Source: Rhizophagus sp. LPA8_4_AMF
Lineage: Eukaryota > Glomeromycota > Glomeromycetes > Glomerales > Glomeraceae
Direction: 5' to 3'
Length of the DNA: 28,427 bases
NCBI GenBank assembly: GCA_021464525.1
Contig: JADRCO010000676.1
Location: 1-28,427, forward strand
Shown here: in pieces, positions 17,834 to 28,427 of the stretch
Position numbering within the stretch: position 1 is the first letter of the stretch
Layout of the letters: each line of letters begins with the position of its first letter
Translations under genes and position numbers: made by a program
The notes under the pieces: generated by a model
What the model was told of the DNA's origin: nothing
Seen by the model: the letters and a program-made list of their open reading frames with translations, nothing else
The model's database searches: none

Positions 17834-20097
17834 TCACGCGAGAAGATAAAAATTTGCTATTAAAAGAACCACAACAATAGCTAGAGAAGCGTCAAACCAT
17901 CCTTTATACCAAAATTTATCAGTTTCTGCCGCTTTAATTTGTTGGTCAAGTTTTTCATTACTAACTTTCATTTTTCTGATTTCTTCGCTATTTTCTCCTA
18001 GTTTTTCCTTATAAGTTCTTTCTATTTCATGGACATGATCTTCCGTTTCTTTAATTTGAGTTTCAAGTCGTTTTCGCTCAGATTTTAATTGACGAACTTT
18101 ATTTTCCAACTCAAATTTATCCTTTCCTAATCCAGTAATTATTTCATCATTACGATCACACTCGATTTTACATTCCAAATACTCAGCTTCTTTTGCTTCC
18201 AATTTGCTTTTTAATTCACGCTTTTGCTCCTTTAATTTTCTATTCTCTTCTTCTATGAAACGAATTCTTTTATCGGCCGTTTTTTGAATTTCCTCACTAA
18301 ATGTAGCTTCAAGTTCAAAGGATGCGTCCGCAAGTTTGTTAACCTTTGCTTCATATGATTCGATTGCTTCTCGAATGCGTTGATCGACCTTTGCATCATT
18401 TTCTTTAGTATATAAATCGATCGCTTCACTAATTTTGTCTCGAATTATTTGATCAGATGTAACATTATCTTCCTCCAACCTTCTCATTATTTCAGCATCA
18501 CACTCCTTGAACTCTTTCTTTAGGATTTTATAGTATGATTCTACAGTTTCTAATCTTTCATATATTTTTCCCGCCTCCTCTTCAACAGTTGAAATCATCA
18601 ATTCCAATTTTTTAGTTCTATCTTCTTCAAGACGTTTAAGAATGTTCTTTTCATTTTCATTAATTTCTTTTTTAAAGAGGTTTTGTAGTTCAACTTTGGT
18701 TTCCTCTAATAGAGTAATCAGGCTATCAGACTTGCTAATCTCATTAATTTTATGATCAAATTCTTCAAATTTATAATTTAACGAGACTTCTAGTTCATTA
18801 GTTGCGTTAAATTTATGTCCAAGTTCTTCAAACTTGTTATTTAACGAGATTTCTAATTCATTAGTTTTACGTTCAAGTTCTTCCGACTTGACCTGTGTTT
18901 TCCAAATTTTGGCAATTAATTCTTTACTTTTTAAATCAAAATGTTCAACCATTTCTTCTTCTCTCAACTTTTTCATAGATTCATCAACAAATTTTAATCT
19001 TTTTTCAAGTTCATAATATTTTGATAATATATTTCGTATTTCATCATTAAACTTTTCATTTTGTTCGTCAAATTTTGCCATCATTTCTTCTTCATTCTTT
19101 CGAATTTCTTCATTTATTGATTTAAATGAATCTTCAAAGTTTGGAACTTTTGACGTAATTTCTTGAAGATCTTTTACATTATTCTGCATTTCAAGAGTCA
19201 TCTTACTGATATCATTAGTAACGTTTGAAAGAAATTCCATCTTACTTTTTACGTCTTCAACTTGTTGATCTTGGTCAATATTTTCTCGTATGGTTTCATC
19301 ACATTTTTGACCAAAAGATTCGAAAGATTTACTTAAATTATGAAAATCATGAGTAATATTCTCAACATTATTCTTGTGATCTTCCATTTTTAATTCAATT
19401 TCCTTTCTATTCTCTCTTGATAAAATAATTGGGTTAAAATTTTCTTCTTCAATTGTTTCTCTTTTATCATCTTTCTCAACATCAATCACCGTTACCGATT
19501 TAGAACATGATCTTTCAACTTGATGATCAATAATATCTTCAGATTCATTTGAATCATTTTCTTCAGATTTAGTTTTATTAACATTTTCTTTTCTTGTATT
19601 AATATCTTGAATCAAACCGTCATATGTGGTATTGATTGTATAATCAATTTTATTATGACAATTTTCTAAAGCACATACGGTAACTTGCTTATATTGAGGT
19701 AAAGCTGACTCCATTAAAGAAGAAGGGGAAGAGGTAGATGATGAAGTGGTGGAATTTTCATAATCATCAAATTCTTGTTGATTATTTTCAGATTCATTCG
19801 AACCGATAGTTGCTATATCGGATCGTGCTACAAAAAATTTCAGTCAAGTCAACATTATATTGATTTTGAAGAGGTTTTTTGAAAATTAGAATCTAAAATA
19901 AAATCACATTTTTTTTCATCATGTTCATCCGAAGTAAGAGATTCTTTATCAGAATCTTCACATTCTTTATCAGAAGATAGTTGATTTTGACGTTGAGTTT
20001 CAAGAGGTGGTAATAAGTGATCAGTCCCATCGAGTAAATTGATAACAGTGGTATCTTGAACTTTTTTAGGGGAACCGGTATTTTTACTAAAAGCCAT
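17834..20097 (-). CDS. Long coiled-coil protein with C-terminal membrane anchor
   Basis: Two exons: 19908-20097 and 17834-19827, joined by an 80-base intron (donor GTGATT, acceptor TTGTAG, phase 1), giving about 727 residues. The downstream ATG at 19714 is not the real start, because the frame stays open through a Ser/Thr/Asn/Glu-rich stretch to the splice acceptor, and exon 1 begins MAFSKNTGSPKKVQDTTVIN. A slightly earlier donor in the same phase (GTGAAG) is possible. Residues 1-170 are acidic and low-complexity. About 200-700 is almost continuous Glu/Lys/Leu heptad coiled coil. The C-terminus WFDASLAIVVVLLIANFYLLA is a hydrophobic helix ending at the stop, as in tail-anchored proteins, which would place the coiled coil in the cytosol on an organelle membrane. 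A role as a tether or golgin-like rod is plausible but unproven. It contains a 63-base tandem duplication. Confidence 0.85.
18740..18865 (-). repeat. In-frame 63-base tandem duplication in the coiled coil
   Basis: Units 18803-18865 and 18740-18802 each encode 21 residues, TNELEISLNNKFEELGHKFN plus A, and a diverged copy starting TNELEVSLNYKFEEFDHKIN. Twenty-one residues are exactly three heptads, so the duplication lengthens the rod without breaking heptad register. Confidence 0.85.
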
Positions 20098-20899
20098 ATT
20101 ATCTTTTTTTTTTTTTTTTAAAAAGAAAAAAAAAACAGTAAAAAAGAAAAATATAACGATAAAACAAGAGATTAAGTGGTCAAAAAGGTTTAAATGGACG
20201 CAAAGAGTTTTATTACCATTTAATTCACCGAAATATATTAGATCATAGGAATCATCCATTTTCAAAAATCTAATGAATCATCATATAATAATTTGATCAT
20301 CCTTTTTTTTTGTCGGTGATATAAATAAAAAATACTATATATATATATATATATATATATTAAATATATATATTTTTTTAAAAAAACATTGTTACTTACC
20401 AAATAAATATATATTTTCAATTTGACTCTTTGAAATAATTTCTCAAAAAAAAAAAAAAGGTGAAGGGAAGGGTTATTCGATTTTTTGGTTTTATTTTTAT
20501 ATATATTTTTTTCCTTTGTTCAATTTAACGTTTCCTTTTATAATAAATGGTAATTCATCACACTTTATGGAAAGTATGTTGCTCATCTTTTTTTAGCGCA
20601 AAGAAATCACCAAATTTAGACTTTTTTTCACGCATCATTTATACTTAAAAGAAGATATTAACCAAGGATAATTTTTAAAGAAATCATGTTGATGTTACAA
20701 TTATAGTTTAATTAAAATTAGAATTTGTCTCGCGTTTAAAAAAAAAAGTGGGAACTGAGAAGCGAAGGCGCAGTATAAAATTGATAATAAAAAAAATTTA
20801 AAATAATAAAGTTTTTATTAATATATTTATATATATAATATATTTATAAGATAGATAATTTTTAACATTCTATAAATAACGATTCTGCGGCCTATGATA
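20098..20899. promoter_or_regulatory. Promoter region of coiled-coil gene and 3' flank of GH125 gene
   Basis: 802 bases with no gene. Just upstream of the coiled-coil start lie homopolymer tracts (T and A runs at 20105-20140) that create a spurious upstream extension of its frame. A TA dinucleotide microsatellite spans about 20336-20360. The remainder is AT-rich. Confidence 0.5.
20336..20360. repeat. TA dinucleotide microsatellite
   Basis: About 12 uninterrupted TA units, followed after AAA by a second shorter run. Likely length-variable between isolates. Confidence 0.9.
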
Positions 20900-22955
20900 T
20901 CATTTGGACACATCCAATAATTTTATAAATTTGAAATCATCTATCATGATTAAATCTGGTTTCTCCTTTGCAAGATGTAAAATAGTTTCACCAAATAAGC
21001 TGTTAGCCCAACTATTTTTAATAGATTAAAAAATTAATTAATTAATATATTAATATATTATTTTCCCTCCAAATATTTAATTAATTAATTAACTTACGCA
21101 AACCATGATCTTGTATAATTATTAGGATCATTATAATAAAAAGATTCGTGCATTAATCCAGTACCAGCACTAGATTCTTTAATTAACTCTAAAGTTTCTA
21201 AAATTTCTTGATCATTTGTTGACGTTAAAATCTACATTTGAGAGAAAGATAAGAAAGATGATATATATAAGAAAATTAAATAAATTAAAAAAATCTTTAA
21301 ATTTATTATAATTAATTATTATTATAATAATTATTATACCTTCATACATAGACTCATTGGCCAAATGTAACCTAACCCTGTATGAGGACTACCAACACCC
21401 TGAAATTTTTCTCCATTAAACCAAAATTTATTCCATTCACTTAAAATAAAATCTCTTGTTTTCAGATAAATTTTATCATCATTATCAATAAATCCAAAAT
21501 AAGGTAAACTTAATAAACTTGGTAAATTTGCATCATCCATTAAATTTGATGAACCATAACCATCAATTTCATACGCAAAAATATTTTCAAAATGTTTATG
21601 TGGAATTATGGCATTTGAATAAATAGAATCACGTATAATTTGAGATAAATTTTTAGCTTTCTTGGCAATATCAGGCGATGTGAGATCAATCATCTCATAA
21701 AGATGAGAAAGTTCAACTGAAGCAAAAGCGTTGGATGGAATTAAGAAAGGAAATGTTGTACTATCGTCTGAAGGTCTAAATTGTGATTTTACAAGACCTG
21801 AAAATTATATAAATTATATAATAATTATAAATTAATAATAATTATAATAATAATAATAATAGAAATATTGATATAATATTATTACCGATTCTTTTAACAG
21901 GCGCTCCTATAATATAAAAAAAATATGTATGAACTTTTCATTATATGATTTAAAATATACATATTAAATTTCTCACCAATTCCTTCCATCATCAAGGTTT
22001 CAGTGGTAGTTCTTGTTAATCTAGAAAATTTATAAGCTTCATTTCTAAATTCTTGCATTGTACCTAATTGTTGTTTTTCCATTATATCTAAAATCGAATT
22101 AACGGCTTCTAACCAAATTTTATTTGTTAAAAATCTATCATCTTTAGTATTACTCCAATAATTATAAGATAATTTTAAAAAAGAAACTAAAGAGTCAAGC
22201 TCCCACTTTTTTTCCCATGTAGTACTTGAAGGAGGTGGAGTTGTGATATCAGTTTTTGACCATGGATTTTTTGGGCGAGGAAGTTTAGATTCAGGTGGTG
22301 CATAATATGCGTTCGCATATGGATCCTATAAAAAAAAATTTTAAAAAATGCATATCTTTTTTTAAAAAAAATTATACCATTGAAAAAATAAATCTTACAC
22401 TGATAATTAACTCTGCTTGCATATATATTATACCTAAAATAAGATTTTTCAATTTATCATCACATTTTGCGTAAGGGATATAAGAGATAATTTGATTTGT
22501 CGAATCTCTTAGCCACATTGCACTAAAAAAAAAAAAAATTATTTATGTATTTAATCATCTTTAAACCAAAACAAACTATCCTTCCGAATAAAAAAGGTGA
22601 ATAAATTACGGAATATCTCCAGTAACAATGAACGTTCTTGGAAAATCTTCACTAACACTAAACCAAGCTACTGTTGTATCTGCGTATGAAAAATATTACA
22701 TTAAATTTTAAATTTTTATCGTCATCGAATCAGAAAATTATTTACTATACCTAAGGTATTTGGCCAACAATTTTCAAATAATCTTGCCAAATCTTTATCT
22801 TTCATGTTCGAAGTTATATCTTTTATGACTTTCTCGATGACAGGACTAACAAATTTTCGTTCAGATTCTTTTGGGCGAACAAATGGAAATTTTGATTGAC
22901 ATTCAGTTTTGGTAGTAGTTTCTTCATTATTTGCGGATGATTTAAACATGAACAT
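20900..22955 (-). CDS. GH125 family exo-alpha-mannosidase (DUF1237)
   Basis: Eight exons: 22751-22955, 22610-22679, 22399-22522, 21977-22325, 21886-21906 (21 bases), 21340-21797, 21098-21231 and 20900-21011. All joins are in phase, giving 490 residues, close to family length. Family landmarks in order: RPKESERKFVSPVIEKVI, DLARLFENCWPNTLDTTV, FPRTFIVTGDIPAMWLRDST, QIISYIPY, DPYANAYY, FRPSDD (264-268), EIDGYGSSNLMDDANLPSLL, SPHTGLGYIWPMS, GLMHESF (Glu438) and SWFAWANSLFGE. GH125 enzymes are metal-independent, inverting exo-alpha-1,6-mannosidases with an Asp base and a Glu acid. I propose one of Asp267/268 and Glu438 by motif, not by alignment. The N-terminus (MFMFKSSANNEETT) lacks a signal peptide, so the enzyme is probably intracellular and may trim or recycle N-glycans or mannan fragments. 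No lesion is seen. Confidence 0.93.
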
Positions 22956-24299
22956 TTTTTTTTTACTGATTTTAGAGAATACATATGAAAAAATTCATTT
23001 ATATATTGATAAAATGATTTGTGTCACAAATAAAAGACGATATGATCCTGATAATCGTGTGAACAGAAAAATGGTACGTTCATGACTTCATGTGATCCAG
23101 TGACGATCTGTACATTTTGAAGCGTATTTTTTTTAAAAAAAATTACTTTATATAAATTTAAAAATTAGTATCCTAGGTATTGAGTTTACACATGTACACA
23201 TTTATTTACTGATGCAAGATATTTAATACCGACTGTTAAAGCATATATTTTATAAAATAACGGTTAATTACACACAATTAACTATTTTAATCTTAAATCC
23301 CTTCTTTTGTTGACTATTATACGTATTACGTATATTCACCATTTGGATCGTTATTAATATTTTGATTCGTTCAGTCTTAATAAAAAGTGTATCAAATACA
23401 ACCTGATATATATCTCACAAGTCAATATTATAAGTTCATTTGTTAACAATGTTTTTATCTTCCTTATTATCCTGTTGGCTGTTGTTGATTGAATTGACTA
23501 ATATATGCGAATATCCGTGAGAATCTGTCTTATCTGCTTATTCGTTAATTAACGGAATTGTCATATATAATTCAAATTTCATATTAATCATAGATAAATT
23601 ACGAGATTAATTAATTTTTATAAACAAATATTTATAATATGAACATATTGATCATTTTAATTGTTAATCTTTTATGAATAAAAAATAGTTGAAAGTTAAT
23701 AACGCAGTATGAGATAGGAAGAATTCCTTTTTTGATAACAAAAACATTTCATTGAATAACACAATTTGTGGCGCAAGACCAGGTGATCCGGACAAAAGTA
23801 TCCAGCTATCCCTTTTTTATGATAGTCTTTGACCATCAGTTATATTAACGAATATTCTTCAATAACAAATGATGTTAATTTTTTCTTTTCATACCTCAAA
23901 AGAGAATAATTTCCTTTTATAATAAAAGCATGATTTAAAAATAGGTTTTTTTTCATGGCTCGTCATCAAAAACATTTGTCTTTGTTAATTAAAAAAATGG
24001 TTTTGTTAAGAATAATAACAATATAAAAATTTTGTTGGTTTTATGTTAATAAAATTGTTTTTTTACGATATGTTTTTGTTTATAATTTTGCGATAACTGC
24101 GATTCGCAGTTCAGACGATATTCTAATATCCATATTATTAATTAATATCTGCTAAATTATAAATACTCTCCTTTTTTGAGTTTGCTTTTTTCAAAAAAAA
24201 AAATCATCAAAAAAACAAATCATACATATTTTTCTTCCTCCTTAGTTTTGTAATAAAAAAAAAAAAATACAATATATCATCTTTAAATTCTTTGTAAAA
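22956..24299. promoter_or_regulatory. Divergent intergenic region, GH125 and KH genes
   Basis: 1.34 kb between two opposite starts, with no gene. Near 23789-23806 the sequence GATCCGGACAAAAGTATC resembles ends of fungal mariner-like elements, but I find no partner. On the KH side there is AAATTATAAATACTC (TATA-like, about 24153-24167) and a poly-A/T rich leader ending in AAAA before the ATG. Confidence 0.5.
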
Positions 24300-24911
24300 A
24301 TGGAAGCAAAAATGCAAAATTCCATCAGAAACTCAACTATTTCAGCCACTATGGAAATTTCTGATGATGTTGAAGTTGGTAAATTGATTGGTCGTAATGG
24401 ACGTAACATAAAACCTATTGAAAAAGGGACTGGTACATGCATTTACATTAATACAAAAGTAAATCCTCGACAAATTGAAATTAAAATAAATAAAGATTAT
24501 AAATATAGAGATGAAACTATTTCACCTTGGGAGTGGATCAATAAAGCGATATGTCAAATAGACGAGTTTATACTAGAAGATATTAAAATAAGAAATCGAA
24601 AAAAAGATATAGAAAAAGAGAAAAAAAATAGTAGAATTTCAGATAATGGTAATCATCAACATGCAACTTCAAGAAATCACGATCTGAAAGAAAAAAGAAA
24701 TAGGTTTAGACGAATGCCACATACGACCAAAGCACGACAAGTAAGATATTTCAAAAATATATGAATTTGTTAATATTTTATTTGATAATTTTTTTTTTTT
24801 TTAATATAAAATATTTTTTCATCTTCTCTGATAACTATTTAGTCGCAAAATAAGGAAAACATTGGGAGAAATGTTCCTGTAAATCACTCGAATTACAATC
24901 AATCTAATTAA
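24300..24911 (+). CDS. Small KH-domain RNA-binding protein
   Basis: Two exons, 24300-24740 and 24843-24911 (donor GTAAGA, acceptor TTTAG, phase 0), 169 residues. Residues about 14-65 form a single type I KH domain: ISATMEISDDVEVGKLIG, then the RNA-contacting GxxG loop GRNG (31-34), the helix NIKPIEKGTGTC and strand IYINTK, followed by QIEIKI. A second helix would follow at WEWINKAICQIDEFI. The C-terminal 80 residues are highly basic (KIRNRKKDIEKEKK; LKEKRNRFRRMP), ending in an Asn-rich tail from exon 2. It is expected to bind single-stranded RNA in the nucleus or cytosol; the target is unknown. Stopping at the first-exon frame would end at 24764, but the strong donor and clean second exon favour the spliced form. 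A broken paralogue lies at 26294. Confidence 0.85.
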
Positions 24912-26293
24912 TCCATTTTTTTTTTCTTTTTTCATTTTAACATTTTATTATCAATTATATAATTATATATATATTTTTCATTATTTTCATTATTTTATTA
25001 TCGATTATGCATTTCTTTTTAACAAAGTATTTTATAGAAAAATAATAAAATTTATTATTATTACAATATATATACAACAAAGTTTTTTTTTTTCTTGTAA
25101 ACAAAATTATTTTTTTTTAATAAAGAATTCTCAAATTCTCTACGAAACGTGTAATACAAAATATGTGTATTTTTTTTTTTGAAATTATCAGAAATTTCCC
25201 AATCCAATTTGAACTTTTTCTTTAAATATAGATAGAAACCTTGGCAGCTGATCCTTGTTCTCTACAATTCGAATTCCCTGGCGTGACAGGAATCGTCCAT
25301 TGTAATAACATTATGCATTCGTGCATACCCTTTGTCATTCGAGGATTTGTCTTGGTGATTTGTAAAGAGTCTCATTTATTAGCGGGTTGGAAGTAATGAT
25401 TGTGAGTCAGTAAGTGTTGATTCTACAAAATTAGAAGGTTGGTCAACTAGAGGATTGATTATTAATAAATTTTGAAAGAAGTAAATAATCTTAGGACGAA
25501 AAAATTAAATCCCGCCCGCGTCAAATTTTTGAAAAATGAAAAACGTTTTTTTATTATAAATCACTAAATTTTTGTGCAAAAAATTTTCATATTATTAGAT
25601 TTTTTGATTTTTTACATGTATAAAATAAAAGTCGGTCTCTGCACTTGTTTTAAAAATTTATGTTACGAAAATCTAAATTTTATTTGACCGGTCTTACTTC
25701 TTAAGTTCATCCATTTAAATAGGCTGCTTCCAACGAATAGCTTCATTTAACATACCTTTCATTCCCCTCTCTCCTTCCCTCTCCAAATTTCTTAGTCTAA
25801 CGAATTACTTGTCCAGTTACGCCTCAGGGTAATAATAATTTTAATAATTTTAATAAACCCCTAAAAAAGTTAGCGCAGTTTCGTAGAAATAAAATGATCA
25901 GCAGTAATTGTGTCGATCTCATGACGTTTGAAGTCATGAGAGTAAAGTCTTTATTCACAAATAAGGAAATTTATTTTTATAAACTCCACAAATAAAACAA
26001 ACATATTGCGATGAAGGATTTTAACCTAAAACCTAAAACAATTCCTGAATTTACGGAGAAAAAGTGTTTTCTAGTGCATTTTCTGTTTCTTTTATGCTTT
26101 TGTTTTTTTTCATACCTCAAATGGCAATAAAAGCGTGAAAGATTTTATACATAGTCATTGATTTTTTTTGTTATTGTATGATGTAACTGGTTTCTAAACT
26201 GGTAACAATAACATTAACAAAAACATTTTCTTGTGCGACAATTTTTCGTTATAAATATATTGAAAAAATTTAAATCCTTTACTTCTTTACAAA
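24912..26293. other. Intergenic between KH gene and its broken paralogue
   Basis: Mostly AT-rich non-coding DNA with many T runs (24930-25180). One 54-codon open segment is described separately. No promoter or RNA gene is recognised. Confidence 0.5.
25232..25396 (+). pseudogene. Possible coding remnant
   Basis: After an acceptor-like TATAG at 25227-25231, 54 codons are open to a TAA at 25394-25396. The reading is protein-like, for example LAADPCSLQFEFPGVTG and CIPFVIRGFVLVICKES. No upstream exon or family is recognised, and the segment has more G and C than its surroundings. It may be an exon remnant or chance. Confidence 0.2.
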
Positions 26294-26669
26294 ATGGACA
26301 TTCTAATTTCTCATCATATTGAAATTGATAATTAATTGGTCGTGAAGGATATAACCTAAAATCCGTTGCTGAAAGAACTGGTACATACATGTATGACAAA
26401 TTAATATTTATATTAACAAAGTCCTCCACTTATGCAAGGAATCAATTAAATAATTTAATGAAAAATATTTCTCAATCTAAGACTTGTTCTTCTGTACATA
26501 ACGAACACATCGCATAAAAGACTTTACTGACAATAGCAAATATGTTAACGAAGATTTACCAGAAAAATTTCCACCAACTATTTTTAAAGAGAAGCGTAAT
26601 AATAAAAAATTACCAATTTCCGATGTTGGTATGAAGTTGATTGCAAAAAAAAAAGTTTTGCAAATTTAA
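26294..26669 (+). pseudogene. Broken paralogue of the KH-domain gene
   Basis: From the ATG at 26294 the DNA follows the intact KH gene: ATTTCT-x-AT-x-AT, then LIGREGYNLK where the intact gene has LIGRNGRNIKPIE, then ERTGTYM for KGTGTC. The start frame hits TAA at the LIGR position, the KH loop is read one frame over, and that frame ends at 26515-26517. A third frame (DFTDNSKYVNEDLPEKFPP, KLPISDVGMKLIAKKK) continues to 26667-26669. At least two frameshifts separate these pieces. The GxxG loop survives as GREG. The upstream flank (TTTAAATCCTTT before the ATG) also resembles that of the intact gene, so the whole unit was duplicated with its leader. Confidence 0.75.
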
Positions 26670-27069
26670 ACATTCACAATATTCTGATCATAATTTATAA
26701 AAATACAGAAAAGAAATTAAAACAATAAAAAATAAAAGAGACTATAATAAAGAGTCTAGAATTTTTTATAAATAATTATAGATGATACAATCAAATATAA
26801 TTATATACTTTCGTTGATATTAATCTTTAATGATAAAATTTTATTTCTATTTTATAATTAGTTATTCCTATTTAATATTTAAGGCTATATTTATATTTAA
26901 GATACTTTTAAGATTATGTTTTAAGTTTTATATTTATGATTTAGTAATAAGGAATATAAAAACGCGTTTATATTAATAAAAAAAAACTCATTTTTAAGAT
27001 TTTTTTTTAAAGTGTTATTTTGAAGTAATGTATATACTGTATAAACTAAATATGCTTACTTCTCAGTGA

Positions 27070-27361
27070 ATTTCATCCCCATTATTTTTACTATTAATAA
27101 ATGAATTTGACATTAAAAATAATTTTGTTTTATTATCTTCTACTTCATCAACAGATATAGAATCATACCCTTTTTGCATTTCAAATTCTAAATAAATTTT
27201 CAAATAAATGTTCTTCTAAATCACATATTTCTGATGATGAATGGTCTGATATAGAGAAAAATTTAGCAGAACATGCTTGGAAATCACAAAAAGAATTAAG
27301 TGAACAAAAGTCCAAAATCAAACATCTCTTTCTCATCATATTTAATTGGTTTTTTGTGTAA
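27070..27361 (+). pseudogene. Gene debris, two overlapping frames
   Basis: One open frame contains INEFDIKNNFVLLSSTSSTD and ends at a TAA near 27192. A neighbouring frame then runs through SHISDDEWSDIEKNLAEHAW and KSQKELSEQKSKIKH to a TAA at 27359-27361. The switch of coding character between frames suggests a decayed gene with a frameshift. No family is recognised. Confidence 0.25.
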
Positions 27362-27608
27362 AGTAATTTAGAAAAAAAATTTAAAAAGTATCAATCTACA
27401 GTACATTATTATTTAATATGCCTTCAACTTTTTTATCAGCATTATTAGTAATAATCTTAACAATGAATAAAAATAAATTTAATTAGTAAAAAATGATCTA
27501 AAAAGTAAAAAAAAAATTAAAATTTCAGATAAATGACCAATTAGCAGCAGTCTAAGACTATATTTTAACATGAAAAAGCTATTAAAAGCCTATTTAGACA
27601 GCTCATTA

Positions 27609-27830
27609 CACTAGTCAAAATAGTCCATTTTGGCTAAAATTCAGATTTCTGAATTTAGGATGATTTATAGTGTAAAATCATCCAAATGTCTCTTCTGAAG
27701 CTTAGTTTCCAAACAACTGCCATTCGCTGCCACTCAGAAAATATTCAGAACTAAACTTTGAAAGAAAATTTGGTCCAAATTATAGCTAAATTCTGGCCAA
27801 AATTGACTGAAAATATATATATATAGCTGT
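27609..27830. repeat. CACTAGTC repeat, copy 1
   Basis: Begins CACTAGTCAAAATAGTCC just after a TA dinucleotide. It shares with copy 2 (28026) the block AAAATCATCCAA about 65 bases in, TGCCACTC about 118 bases in and ATTCAGAA after that. The same order and spacing show common origin. The TA plus CACTAGT start suggests a mariner-like terminus, but no inverted partner is seen. Confidence 0.65.
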
Positions 27831-27941
27831 TTTACTTTATACCGATATTTACATATAGTAAATTTAATTTTATTACGAATATAAAGTTTATAAAATTACA
27901 TATTGATATTTATAGCTTTATTGGTCTAATTCTTGAATCGT

Positions 27942-28025
27942 ACCATCCATCATTTACTATCCGTCTATAAACCACCTTTCGTCTACCATCCATTCACTAT
28001 CCACCTACAATCTACCTTTCATATA
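27942..28025. repeat. Imperfect tandem repeat, about 42-base unit
   Basis: Two units start ACCATCCAT (27942) and ACCATCCAT (27985). Both contain ACTATCC and end near CTACCTTTC or CCACCTTTC. Pyrimidine-rich on the plus strand and non-coding. Confidence 0.7.
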
Positions 28026-28230
28026 CACTAGTCGAAATGGTCCAAATCAGATAAAATTGGACATATGATTTTAGTCTGAATTATGGCTTAAAATCATCCA
28101 ATTTTTATTTGAAAGGCCATTTCCATTTGGGTTCTGAGTGGTTGCCACTCGGATATAATTCAGAATATAAAATCGGACACAAATCAGATATAATCAACTA
28201 AATTCGACCTAAATTCCCTATAAAAAAATT
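28026..28230. repeat. CACTAGTC repeat, copy 2
   Basis: Begins CACTAGTCGAAATGGTCC, again after TA, 417 bases from copy 1 in the same orientation. It carries the same internal landmarks with many substitutions between the copies, so they are not a recent tandem duplication. The right end fades around 28230. The remaining 200 bases to the window end are AT-rich with no feature seen. Confidence 0.65.
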
Positions 28231-28427
28231 AGATACGTTTTTAATAAGATTTTTATATGGTTTTTTCCTTAGAAATAACGTATCATAACAGTGAGTATAT
28301 AGATAATGAGTATGATATAACCTTCGTTGTATGTATGGTATAGTTTTTTTATTTTTATATAGTATAATTTTTATCTATACTGTATAGTTACTTTAAATTC
28401 TAATAATTTTTAACCCAAATCCTAATC

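Noticed and set aside
20098-20265. N-terminal extension of the coiled-coil gene starting at 20265
   Set aside because: It is translated from homopolymer tracts (a poly-Phe and poly-Lys run) in the promoter; the ATG at 20097 is the sensible start.
1-28427. CRISPR arrays, bacterial operons or prophage
   Set aside because: Spliceosomal introns throughout, no regularly spaced identical repeats and no ribosome-binding sites; the window is eukaryotic nuclear DNA.

Overview
The window looks like chromosomal DNA of an early-diverging fungus, most likely an arbuscular mycorrhizal fungus of the Rhizophagus type. It is strongly AT-rich, its genes are split by many short GT-AG introns (about 50-130 bases), and it is littered with small non-autonomous transposons and gene fragments. 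Several families (RING protein, Kelch membrane proteins, GH125 mannosidase) are ones I associate with glomeromycotan genomes. The species assignment is an inference; no rRNA or marker gene is present.

Layout. 1-4500 is a decayed, repeat-rich zone: fragments of an unrecognised gene, a frameshifted RING-finger pseudogene, a 942-base hAT-like element with an exact 8-base target duplication, a nested inverted repeat, a tandem duplication and two copies of a dispersed palindromic repeat. 4998-5920 holds a six-exon gene resembling the DUF3455 family. 5921-8187 is mostly non-coding with one long inverted repeat. 8188-14217 is the most striking part: three tandem, same-strand, four-exon genes for signal-peptide, Kelch beta-propeller, single-pass membrane proteins (about 430 residues each). 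They have the same exon phases, an identical 52-base second exon length, and a palindrome TATCACNGTGATA upstream of at least two of them. A second small hAT-like element (211 bases, 8-base target duplication) lies between two of these genes. 14666-16276 encodes, divergently from the third Kelch gene, an intronless four-span membrane protein with a large ectodomain.

17834-20097 is a long coiled-coil protein with a C-terminal membrane anchor; its true start lies in an upstream exon. 20900-22955 is a complete eight-exon GH125 alpha-mannosidase gene with a 21-base microexon and no visible signal peptide. 24300-24911 is a small KH-domain RNA-binding protein, with a broken paralogue 1.4 kb downstream on the same strand. 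The right end (about 26.7-28.4 kb) is AT-rich with gene debris and two copies of a repeat beginning CACTAGTC.

The Kelch trio and the neighbouring multi-span protein could form a cell-surface module, because all four are predicted membrane proteins and two share a 448-base divergent promoter region. No function is proven. All intron-exon structures were inferred by hand from splice motifs and reading-frame continuity.
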